A stretch of 64,000 nucleotides of DNA. It comes from Metopolophium dirhodum (Eukaryota; Arthropoda; Insecta; Hemiptera; Aphididae). The notes beneath the pieces were generated by a model, which saw only the letters and a program-made list of their open reading frames with translations, was not told where the DNA came from and ran no database searches. Positions 47,201-58,200 of the stretch are shown here, one piece after another. The DNA lies in contig NC_083566.1 in NCBI RefSeq assembly GCF_019925205.1, forward strand, positions 14,942,001 to 15,006,000, in the 5' to 3' direction. How positions within the stretch are numbered: position 1 is the stretch's first letter; each line of letters opens with the position of its first letter. Position numbers and translations under genes: made by a program.

Positions 47201-49934
47201 TCATTTTTTATGAAGTTCGAAATTTTAATTTTAATTAAAATAATAAATGTAATGTTTTGGCAAAAATTAAATCAATCTACCGTATTATAAATTGGAAAAT
47301 AAATTACTGTAATAGAAATTTAAATATAATAAATAGGTATAATATATATCATACCTATTACTTATAAGTTATAACTTATAACATACATAGTGATATAGAC
47401 TGACAGACCGTTTTTGCTATGAATCGTTTTTCGTATGCAATGATTTATCATTGAATTCAAATTTAACATTACATTACAGTGATTTACTGAATGACGATGA
47501 CACGATGTACAGTCATCGCTTATGTCCTACTATATAGCAGAGTAATTATTACCTACTTCCCCATTTTATTATTGGAATAAAGTGATTAAATTAACGATAA
47601 GACTACTAACGTACGTAACTACCAAAGTACTTTTGAAATATTGTTATACTATATTATATAACCAAAACAGTATTGTTTGACAAATTTAGATTAAAATAGT
47701 GTTAACAGAGGTGCGTTCTACAAAACTATACCTTAGAAATTAGTATTATTTTATAACACTTAATAACTTTTTAGTTTTTAACTACAAAATAATTTAAACA
47801 TTTGGGACATTTTGTCAACATTTGAACTTTAAATACTTTTTAAAAAAAATAGTGCATACGGATATTTAATATTTATCGACTGCTGTTATAACAACTTATA
47901 AGAACCTTGTATTACATTTTCAAGATTTTTGACCCAACGAATAACATTTTATTGACATTTATAGAATAAACAATTTAAATACTGAAAATATTAAAATGTT
48001 ATCATGTATAGATAATGATAATAAATATTTGATGAAAATTTAAAGTACCTACGCCCACTGTGCATTTTAGGTTACAGAACATAGTTGCGATGTATGATAT
48101 AAAATTCAATGCTAACATCGCACTTTGACGTTACCAAAACATCGCGTTAACGGTTTAGTTTTACAAATATTTTAAGTTTACATAAAAACATCCCAGAAAT
48201 GTTGACGTTTCAACATCTCTGAAACAAGTTGCTGTAACAGTACAACAACAACGTAGGTAGTGATGTGATGGAAAACGATTTATATTTTTAATAATAATAA
48301 ATATTATATTATAATAACAAATTAATTCAATTATTATTTATAAATAGACAAATATAGTGGTATTTTTATATATTTTTTATCTATAACCCACGTTTGCCGC
48401 TAAAGAGCGGCTAGCTAACCCACCCACCGGCCATCAGTAACCACACATAATATTTTTAACACTGCGTTATTGCCAAGGCTTGGCATTAACGAGTTAAAAA
48501 GTTAAAGTTAAGTTAAAAAGTTAATTTTATTTTAAGTTTTTAACTTAACTAGTCACCTTTGGCTTTTCATTAACTTAACTGTTAACTAACTAAATTTCTT
48601 TCTTAATTAACGTGAAATTAACGAGTTAATTTTTCATTTTAAGAAGTAAGTTAAGTTAATTTATTCTGTTTTTAATTTTATAATATTTCACTATTTCAGT
48701 CTATATTGTTTTCATGTCAAAAAATATGTATCGTTTAAAATATTTATTGTTTAAAGTTAAAAATGTATATCATTCGAATCTAACTTATATGGAATTACTG
48801 TATGAAGTATTAACACTATATCCTATAATTTAGTTTTGGGTTGGAAAAAAATTAAGTACGCTAGCGTTGTATAAACAAATTAACTTTTTTTTAACTTAAT
48901 AAAACGTTAACAAAATGTGTGTATTAACTTTTAACTTAACTGAGTTAACCTATAGTTAAATTAACTTTTAACTTTTTGTTATTGCTACATATTAACTTAA
49001 CTTAACTGAGTTAAAAAAAATCATGAACTTGCCCAGCCTTGCTAATTTGAATTCAAATAGTTAATATAAATTCAATTCACTGACTTCCCCATTAATCTTC
49101 TTTAATTTAAATAAATTATAAAATGTACACCTCCAAAAATGATACGTAAAAACGATGTGATAACTGATAATAATATACCTACTTACAATGAATATGTTAT
49201 TGTTATTAAATTGATTTATATAATTTATTAACAAAAAAATATTAATATGTGATACAAATTATACATACGTATGAATGTACCTAAATATAATTTAAAAATA
49301 TTATAAAACTAATAAACTAACAACATTATCAAACTAGATGTGCAACGTGAAACTTGACGATTTCCATATGACTTATTCGGTAATTCCACGTTACTAATAA
49401 TAGTCATAATAAACCAGAATTCTTTTTTATTATTATTCTTCTTTTATACCACTATTTCATAACCATAAGTTCTGGTTTCACTTTTATTTCGTCTATTTAA
49501 TGTATTTCAGTGATTTTATATTTTTACTCATTATTCATATATACTAATATATGTATTGTGAATGATAAATGAAATGAGTTTTTTTTTAATTAAAAGGGTA
49601 ATTAATATAAGGTATGATTTTAATTATTTATTATTAAAAACAAACATGTACCTACCTGCCTATAAAGAATAAATTATCACTTACCTTATTAATGTGACAT
49701 ATGTGCGTTCTGTTGCTGATATAGGTTCTTTAAATTGGTCTTTTTCGTAATCCTACTCTTAATTTTACTTACCAAGCAGAAGTCAACAATTTCAATTGAC
49801 ATTCTTAAAAGTTTTAAAAAACGGTCTGGAAACCTATAAAGTATAAACCAACTTATATTTGGTTTGATAAAATACTTAACATCGCTATAGCGAATCGCCA
49901 GTGTATGTGAATACCTTTGTCCCTCATCGCTCAT
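38295..49934 (-). CDS. AASS: Alpha-aminoadipic semialdehyde synthase (LKR/SDH)
   Basis: Bifunctional mitochondrial enzyme of lysine breakdown: lysine-ketoglutarate reductase, then saccharopine dehydrogenase. Exons, 5' to 3': 49934-49915, 49833-49773, 46252-46106, 45573-45397, 45288-45136, 45067-44940, 44858-44761, 44636-44509, 42426-42152, 42066-41895, 41825-41636, 41533-41293, 41233-40984, 40905-40734, 40635-40541, 40033-39832, 39511-39335, 38410-38295; about 933 aa (human 926). LKR: VWERRAPFAP, YAGIAGIINILHGLGLRLLA, GSGNVSQGAQ. SDH: GSGHVCGP at about 494, VSLLPSQFHHLVAE, DPGIDHLLAM, CGGLPAPEYSNNPLRYKFSW. Phase is continuous throughout. The intron after 40984 is GC-AG (GAG|GCAAGT). The first two exons (RFPDRFLKLLR, basic, possibly a transit peptide) rest on phase and splice sites alone. 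Confidence 0.93.
42735..44436. mobile_element. hAT-type element (CAAGCCTGGATTAAGG ends) in an AASS intron
   Basis: Ends CAAGCCTGGATTAAGG and CCTTAATCCGGGCTTG form the inverted repeat, with GGGCCC and CCCCGGGAC words inside each. Flanks TATACATT (42727-42734) and TATACATC (44437-44444) match at 7 of 8. It fills 1702 of the 2082 bp between the exons at 44509 and 42426. No transposase is recognisable. A second element is nested inside. Confidence 0.88.
43045..43662. mobile_element. Nested foldback MITE (CACYCAAG ends)
   Basis: CACTCAAGTGGTTATACCAC on the left pairs with the complement of the right end (CACCCAAGCAGTATAACA). The arms continue to pair for roughly 200-290 bp (CTTGTTAGATTCACATTGG, GTGCAGTRAAG, TTTCGTTGTTTRGG). 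A perfect 8-bp duplication TAATATCA flanks it (43037-43044 and 43663-43670). Short open frames in the arms are incidental. Confidence 0.9.
46745..48060. repeat. Repeat family R, opposed fragments in an AASS intron
   Basis: 46745-47530 is a forward copy (CAGGAAAGTGAATCTATATG, AAAATCGATTTTCTTATAAT, end block CTGACAGACCGTTTTTGCT). 47765-48060 is a reverse fragment (ACTACAAAATAATTTAAACA, TTTGAACTTTAAATACTTTT). Both are more diverged than the copies at 27890 and 51488, so this is an older insertion. Confidence 0.65.
48474..49041. mobile_element. TTAACTT-rich MITE, second copy
   Basis: Left end CAAGGCTTGGCATTAACGAG and complement of the right end CAAGGCTGGGCAAGTTCATG form the inverted repeat, and the inside is built from TTAACTT and AAGTTAA words. 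It lies in the long first introns of AASS. No clear target duplication remains. Confidence 0.7.
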
Positions 49935-50130
49935 TGTCGCTCATCGTCCGTCGCTGCAGGCACGCCGCCGCATTAGCAGATCTCCTGAGGTTGATGTCGT
50001 CGTCAAACAAGTTTCGCGATGGTTCGTTCGCCCTGCATTTGCAGTTACTGGCAGTTCTGCGTCCTGCAACCGTTCTCTCGTCCTGACGCCAGGAGGTCGA
50101 AAAAATACAATTAATAGTATCATTGATCAC
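49935..50130 (-). promoter_or_regulatory. AASS 5' UTR and promoter
   Basis: A CpG-richer block directly upstream of the minus-strand ATG at 49934. Several short upstream ATGs are present (near 49945 and 50123), each closed by a stop, as in a leader. The start at 49934 was preferred because it alone reads through the next two splice junctions into the conserved enzyme. Confidence 0.5.
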
Positions 50131-50501
50131 TGTTTTTGTCTTCGTTGGCTATTAATATGGATAAATTAAAACACTGAATTTATAGATATTGTAGATTCTC
50201 AATATTATCATCCATTATTCAGTATTTCAGTTATTATAATTTTATATTACGCATCCAAGAATAGCAAAGCCAGGACACCTACGCACCTTTACTCTTAAGG
50301 TATTTCACGCATCACGACTTTATATAGTATGTGGCGTGTGCCTGGCCTAACACAATACGGCTACCTATATACCTACATAAACACCGTGGCCATATTAACA
50401 CGACGGGCATATACGATATACAACAAAAAGTGGTCAGGTCGTCAGGCCATGGGCTTCGTCGATCATAGAACCCGGAACCACTGTATGCAATTGCCGTTTG
50501 T

Positions 50502-50700
50502 CATAGGCGGAAATCCATTAAAACTTTTGTGAGGGGAGGGGGGCAGCTAACATTTTAACATCAATGTGCAGAGCGGAATGGCTGCTTCGATCCCACACAA
50601 ACAGTGTCGGACTGGCTCGAAAAGGCCCAGTCCACGATTTGGAAAAAATGGCCCCAAACAGGCAAATGGAAAATATTTTGATTAGCCCAGAAAACTCATT
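50502..50700. mobile_element. Fragments of hAT-type element ends
   Basis: CATAGGCGGAAATCC at 50502 resembles the end of the 35428 element. CAGTGTCGGACTGGCTCG at 50602 with AAAGGCCCAGTCC resembles another end type. Partner ends were not found, so these are probably truncated relics. Confidence 0.4.
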
Positions 50701-50818
50701 TATAAACCGTGGTATACCTACTTATCTGTGACACAGGAGTGTACCTCGTCATTATAAGGGCGTCGGAACAGGTGCATTTTAATTACGAAAAGTCGAAAAT
50801 ATGTCTTACAGGAAAAAT

Positions 50819-51100
50819 CAGGGGCGCCATTTGGGGTATCGCAGGGTATACATTGGCGGCCCTATTTTTCGCCGTACCATATTTGACTGCCTTAATTTCA
50901 TGCTGTCGTCGATGCCCGATGTATCAGTTAAATTGAATTGAAATAATTAATATAAGTAAAAATATTTTATAAATAAAGGGATATACATTATAGATATACT
51001 TAGATATTAAAGAAAGAATATAAATATTTTAGAAATAAAATGTAAATAAATGAATCCATTATTCATATTACCCAATTTTAAAACTGAAATGGCGCCCCTG
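50819..51100. mobile_element. 282-bp hAT-type MITE (CAGGGGCGCCATTT ends)
   Basis: Perfect 14-bp inverted repeats CAGGGGCGCCATTT and AAATGGCGCCCCTG, with flanks GGAAAAAT (50811-50818) and GGAAAAAC (51101-51108) matching at 7 of 8. An open frame running in from 50709 is chance. Confidence 0.9.
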
Positions 51101-51487
51101 GGAAAAACTCTTACCCTCTGTAAAGTAGATAGTCGGATTTCGTTAATTTTTTTTTTTTTAATAAAAGTACATTTTTGATGGTCGGATTAAAGCCTGATTT
51201 TAAAAATTATAATTCAGGGCTTATTCTAAGGATTTTTATCAACTGCGCATTTTTTTTTAAATAAACCTACAATAATAGAACTACAATAATCTCGAAATAT
51301 AATATCAAATTATAGTTAAAAATGATAACATTTTTAGCTTTATGGTGGAATAATTTAAAATTTAACATATTACGGAGAAATAAAATAAACATTCACATTT
51401 AAAATATTTTATTTTAATTAAAGTCCACTTTGCTTTTTCATAATATTTATATACATAACACATACCACAATATTAAAACATTCTTTT

Positions 51488-52975
51488 AGATTCTGAGCGA
51501 AGCGATGAATGTATTGATTCTACAATGATGTGTGTTTTTTTTTTTATTTTTTTTTTTATTTTATTTTTTATTTTTTTTTTTATTTTTAATTTTTTTTTTT
51601 TATTTTTGTGTCTGACATCACCTTTTAGGACAGTAAAAGTGCTTGGATTTTCTTCAATAGTAACTTTTCTGATAGGAAAGTGAATCTAGTTGGTACTTTG
51701 GGGGGTCAAAAGAAATAATTTCCCAGTAGTTTTCACAAGCGACGTGAAAAACAAAAGAAAAATTAAGGAAAAACGGGAATTTTTACGCAAAATCTGTTTT
51801 CGAGAAAATCGATTTTGGTTTTTGGTGTAACTCTAAAACAAATGACTGTAGGGACATGAAATTTTGACTGAATGTTTATATTAGCATTTTCTATACACCA
51901 TACAATTTACAAAATATTTTGACTCTTTTTGAGCTGTTTACGGCCATTGTCAGTTTTCAATTTTTTTTTCTATAAATATCAATAAAATTTTATCTGTTGA
52001 TTAAAAAAGCTTGAAAATTTAATAGAAGGCTCCTAGGTTATTGTTTCAAAGGCAGATGAAAAAAATTAAAAATCCTTAGTCACAGTTTTTAATTATAAGC
52101 ATTTAAAGTTCAAATTTTGACAAAATACGGAAAAATCACGAAAAATAGCAAATTATTTTGATGAGAATTCATAAAAATTTTTCTTTTTAAATCTAAGATT
52201 TGAAAATTTAATATAAGATTACGCATAAGTTTGTCTACCTTTATCAAAAAAAAAAATGTCTAGAAGAAACTTAAATTAAATTTTTATGAGCGTCTGAAAT
52301 TTATATTTTTACAACATTTGATATTTACTCGATTTCTCATGTAACAATTTTCTTATTTTATTGTAATTAAAAAACGAATGACTGTAGATACTTGAAAATT
52401 TCACTGAATGTTTATATTAGCATTTTCTATACACCATACAATTTTGAAAATATTTTGACTCTTTTTGAGCTGTTTACGGACATTGTCAGTTTTCAATTTT
52501 TTTAGTTTTTTTTTCTATAAATATCAATAAATTTTTATTTGTTGGGTAAAAAAGCGTGAAAATTTAATATAAGGCTCCTGATATATCGTTCTAATAGAAG
52601 TTGAAAAATATTAAAAATACATAGGCACAATTTTTTTTTATAAGCATTTAAAGTTCAAATGTTGACAACATTTATCAAATTTATAATTTATTAATTATTT
52701 TGTGGTTAAAAATGTATATATTTTTAACTTTTATGGCTAAGGATTGAAAATTTAAAACAAGGCTCCACGTAAATAGGTTATATATAAATTACTTTATTCA
52801 CAATAATATCATCAAATATACTTGGTAAAATCATAGGCTGACTGACCGTTTTCGCTCAGAATCGTTTTTCTTATACAATGATATTATATCATTGAATTCA
52901 AATTTAACACCATCCATTACAGTGACCCACTTGTAACCTACTGTACAGCAGAGCGACATCCACTTATCCACCTTT
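51488..52975 (+). repeat. Repeat family R, fullest copy
   Basis: Begins AGATTCTGAGCGAAGCGATG, then a T-rich simple tract (51530-51605), then the body, and ends after GACCGTTTTCGCTCAGAATC and CCCACTTGTAACCTACTG. GATTCTGAGCG near the start and CGCTCAGAATC near the end form a short inverted repeat. The body holds two copies of a unit of about 536 bp (AATGACTGTAG at 51841 and at 52377). The minus strand of the last 100 bp stays open and reads CCTVGYKWVTVMDGVKFEF, identical in the copies at 29040-29135 and, in reverse, 34780-34850. Confidence 0.85.
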
Positions 52976-54920
52976 TTTAAATTTTTTGTTTCTTTTTTGC
53001 TCTTCAGATTTTCTTTTTGTTGCTTCCATAAATATCCCACTAAACCATTCTTGTTCTTTGGTTTTGTATGTGTCTTTCATGCGGCATTCATTTTGGTTTA
53101 AGGGGTATGCATACTTACCGTTTTTAAGGAGTTGAATATAGGCAATTTTCTATTTGTTTGTATGGGGGTCGTGTAAATGTCCGTAGTAAGTGATCATTAG
53201 TGTGAGTGACTGTGTAAATAAATAGCGAAGCGCACCCGCACATGTCAGTAACACAGCATTTTACACACTATATTACAAATGTGAATTTTAGTGAAACACT
53301 GAAACTTAGTTTCGCATTTCCAATAATATAGCTTACTGAGTGACATTACAGTATGAACACCTATTATACAAATTGAAGAGAAGAAGTTTATATAGGCTTG
53401 AATAGGAGTCGATTTTCGATATTTTATTTTCAAAGTTCAATATGAAATTTGTGATATTTTACTTTTTCAATTTGAATTATTGAGTTTAGTAATTAAAATA
53501 TTTAAAATTGACTTTTAAACAGACATAAATTAACTTCTCTTCTACAATATTGATAATATACTCTCGGTGTATTTACTCTCAAACCGCTCAATAAACCATA
53601 TTATTGGAAATACAAAAGTATATTTTCATAGAATTGTTCAATGCTATTCATACCCTTTAATAAATTTTTTTACAATTAGGTATGTATGAATAAAATAATT
53701 TATATTGCTCTATATCGGTCAAAAAGACCAGGACATGACAAACGACAAATAAAAACTTTTTTTAATTTAATTCATTCCAATTTTGATTTCAACAGTTGAA
53801 CAGTGTACGCTGAACAAGTATGAAACAACTCATTTCCATCTCCATATCAAAAGTTGATATTTTATTTATTGAATGTTTAGTTTAATACATTTTGTATAAA
53901 AATTGTAAAACATAGCTATACAGAAAACACTATATTTTGTAGTACATCAACTTAAATAACAAAAAAAAAAAAAAAATATTTATATAATTTTATATTGACC
54001 AATAATGTACAACTATTATTAAAAAACAATAAATTGTACAACTATAGTCTATGCATTTGTTAACATAATTTTTCATAAAAGTTTACGTAATTTACCTAAA
54101 TTTTATACAAACAATTATTATAGTTTAATCCAGTATTCATTAAATGTACACTGTATGCTTTCGTGAGTATTTTGTGACAATAACAACACTTAATGTAACA
54201 TCATTATTTTAAAATATATATTGATTTTTTTTATAAATAAAATAAGACATAGTAAATAATAATATTCACAAAGTAGTAGATAATTTCTGAATGTTGTTCT
54301 TTATGGTGTTTTTCCGTTTGTATGCTAAAATGTTATTACTAAAAAATATAAATGTATTCACAATACAACGCGTTTTAGCCACACCTCTATAGACATAGAG
54401 GCGTTCTACCAAATAACATTTACCATATAACAAATAAAATAAACTGGACATTGTTCACCTGAAACAATAGACTGGCATGAGATGATTAAGACTAATCTCA
54501 AACAGAGGTAGAAAAAAATATTTTAAAGTAGGCAAGCACAATTAAGTTCGAGATTTCAGTCAGAGAGTCATGACTCCAAACATGAATTGTATCATGGTTT
54601 GTATAATCAATGATTGTACTAATAAAGATGATTACAATACTAACTTGTAGTATTTTAGTGGACTCAAGGTTAACCTAAATAGATTTATAGGTATTTATAC
54701 CTAAATTGATTTCAAATATATTATAGTTTATATCACATAATTATACGTATGTATCCCATAGATCATTTTTAATTATAAGTTATAAAACACCAGTGAACAA
54801 CTAATAAAAAAAACAATTGTATGACAATTTTTTTATATAAATAAATAATTAAGAAAACCTTTATGATATATGGTATATCGGCTTTTTATATTTATTAAAA
54901 CCACCATCTAAAAATGTAAT
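52976..54920. other. A+T-rich intergenic DNA
   Basis: No gene recognised. Short frames on the minus strand are composition effects. The right part may be the 3' UTR of CHERP. Confidence 0.35.
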
Positions 54921-54926
54921 TTTATT
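54921..54926 (-). terminator. Candidate CHERP polyadenylation signal
   Basis: AATAAA on the minus strand about 290 bp after the stop at 55213. Other A+T-rich matches exist, so this is only the best-placed candidate. Confidence 0.3.
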
Positions 54927-55212
54927 CTGTTCAAATTGAAATGGATGATTCATTAAAAACACAAAGCCAAAGATAATATTAATTAGTATGCTATACAATG
55001 TATACACGTAAACAGGTTTGTACTATTTTTATTTTTTAAAACAACTAATAAAAAAAAAACTAAGTATTCATATTGTCCATTTTTTTAAAATTATTGTTTT
55101 TCAATCAAATTATGAAACATTTCCAAACACCCTGTAAACATACTACCATTGGTAACCATCTATAATCAATGATATTACATACAATTTTGTATCAAATTGA
55201 TAAACTCTATAC

Positions 55213-58200
55213 CTACGCATTGCCTTCCATTCGTTCTTCTGCCCTTGTACGCATCCTATGTATGAACGCCTTGCCTTTGTTCTTTCTGAAGTTCTCGTAC
55301 GGATCATTCAAACTGATTCCCACACCCTTATATTGATCAGTCCTATCTCGGACCTAATTTATAGTGACGACCAACACAAAGCCATAGGTCAATATAATTT
55401 TATACAATATAAAGTAGTGATTTGTTAATAACAATAAAAAAATATAATAAAATATTTACTACAAGACATTTTTCAATCATCGTTTTACTTACGTCACCAC
55501 TGCTAATTGGTGTGTCGATACCTTGCTCCTTTGAACCCAATCCAGCACCACCCCAACCCATTTTTTTCAGAAGCTGATGACCTTTATTTGACTCGTCCAA
55601 TCGTTCTTGGGCAGTTTTACCAAAACTAGTTCTAAAATAATTTAAATAAATATTTTACAAATTTGATTTAATAATAAAACAATTCATGCAATATTACTTA
55701 CCCCCCAAATGAAGGCGGTGTAGGACTTCTTTGAGAAGACGGTGGAGAAGGTGATGGTGATCTAGATGGAGAACGTCTTCGACGACCACGGTTAGGTGTT
55801 GGTGGAGGACTGTTTTTTTTATTTATAATTCGTCTGGTTGGACTACGTGGTTTTGGGCTTCGACTACGACTAAAGTAATAAAAACAAACGACAAAATAAT
55901 TTATGGTTTTTTGTTTAAATTAATTCATCCAACCTTCTGTAACGCTTTTTTCGAACTGGTGATTTATCTTTCAGTGAAGGTAACATAATTGGAGATGGAG
56001 ACTTTGATCTTTCTCTTATATTATCAGCAATATCATCTTCTTTTTGTTTTTTTGCAGAATGTTTGGCTTTGTAGTATTCATATAAACCAAGTTTTTCCCA
56101 ACCATCACTAATACAAAAATCATTAGTCAAATAATTATATTAAACTTTTATACACAAATATTTACCTATCACGTGGAGCAAAATGCCCAGGGGGCATGTA
56201 AAAGGCTTTGACTGCATCTAACAGACGATCTGTAGGTGGAGCAGGTGGTGGTAATCTGATTGTATCTGGATCTAAAGGTTTATAATTGCTATCTTCCAAC
56301 TGAATGAAATACCATCATTGTATAAGTACAATAAAATTTAATACATACACAAAAATATATAACATATAAATATACTATATTTATTAATTTTTAACAAACT
56401 TTAACTAATGGCACCATAAGGCCAGCTGGAAGTTCATAGTATGGCAGTGAAGGAAGCAAATCATCCGGTGTAATATCTGGCTGAATTGGTGGTAAAGGAA
56501 AGTTGTTTTGTATAAAATTTGGAGGTGGCCGGCTCAGATCAGGTAATTCCATTGAAGCTTGAGTCATAATATTTTTACGTCAGTATACAGTGATGAAAAT
56601 TATTTTGCTTATATACTTACGTGGAGGTTGTAAGTGTATATTGGGTGGTGGTTGGTTAAATGGTGGTGGAGGTCTATTATACATAGAGGGAGGTTGTTGC
56701 ATACAATTTTGTAAAGGCTGTCCATAATGATCATCTTGCTGATATCCATTATCTGTTTGGTGCGGATAATTTTGTTGGTCTGCTTGCATGTACCCAGCCA
56801 TGTTACTCTGGTATGAAGGAGGAGAAGGTAAACGGCCTTCATTAAAATGCTGTCGATTTGTGTCGTCTAAACAAAAAAACAAAAGAGAAATGGTTCTAAA
56901 GGGGAAATATTACAAAATTAAGAGAATATGTACACAAGGTTTCCATTAAAATAATGTTTATATAATATATATATTATATATAAATACATTTACTACTTTC
57001 ATAAGGAGTTATGAAACAAATCTCAACAAGAACATAGCCTATAGCACTTTTGAGTAAACGGTAAAAAGAAAACATATTACAGGTTCAATCACATGTTACA
57101 ATGATGTTGAATTAGTTCATTAAAATTATAAAGTCATGTGTCACAATAAATAAATAAATACCATTTTCTGAAGAATAATCTAAATGATAGTTTCTAGTTC
57201 CTACAATACATTAAACTTTATTAAACGACAAAAACATATCAATAATTATAACCTGATAAATATAAAACAATAATATTTTTACTAGAATGAAATGAAAGAA
57301 TTAAAAATGAATAATCAATAAATGTTCAATTCAAATATTTTATATATAACCTTAACAGAAAAATCAATTCAATAATATACCTACATTTACAAAAAATATT
57401 GAGATAATTTTTAAATATGAGAATTTAACTATTCATACAATATAATTCTTTAAAAATTAATATTTAATAAAATTGAGTTATCTTAAATACAACAAACGAT
57501 GAACAAAATTAGCTATCATTAAAAATAAAATTATGGAAAAAAATATCAAGCTTAACACAAAAATACAAAATTGTATTTATACTATAAAATAAAAATTACC
57601 AAACACATACAAAAACATGTGTCACAAAAATATATAAAAATAATTAATGAGAAATTAACTTAGAAGCAAAGAACTAATAACTCAAACATATATATACATT
57701 ATATATAGATAAAATAATATATATTATGTATATTTGTTTATCATTAAATAACAATGCAATCAATATACAAACATGTCCAATATAATTAAAATGTTTAACA
57801 ATAGGCACTATAGGTAAGTATTGTGAGAAAAAACTAAAAAGTGAATATTATTTACAATAATCCTGATAATACTAATCAATTAATTTGCATTATTATTTTA
57901 ATTGAGATAATTTCTGAAAATAGTATAAAATTAAATTAAAGTTCCTCAGAGGTATTTAAAGTTTGTTGTATTATATAAAAAAATGAAGCTAAAAAAATAT
58001 ATATATTTTTTATTGTTAGATTTATAATTACTAAAACAAATTAATGAGTTATTAAGAAAGTTAATCATTTTTAACTACTACACACTTTAAATTTAAAACT
58101 ATTCATAATCTACAGTTACGTATATATTTTTAAAAAAATGATCTTAATTAACTTGTAAAGGATAAATGAAAGATTAAATATTGAGTTTTTAAATATATAT

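Noticed and set aside
49689..49934. Continuous 81-codon frame on the minus strand as a separate gene
   Set aside because: It crosses two good splice donors and one acceptor. Splicing there gives the AASS start in phase, so the unspliced frame is incidental.
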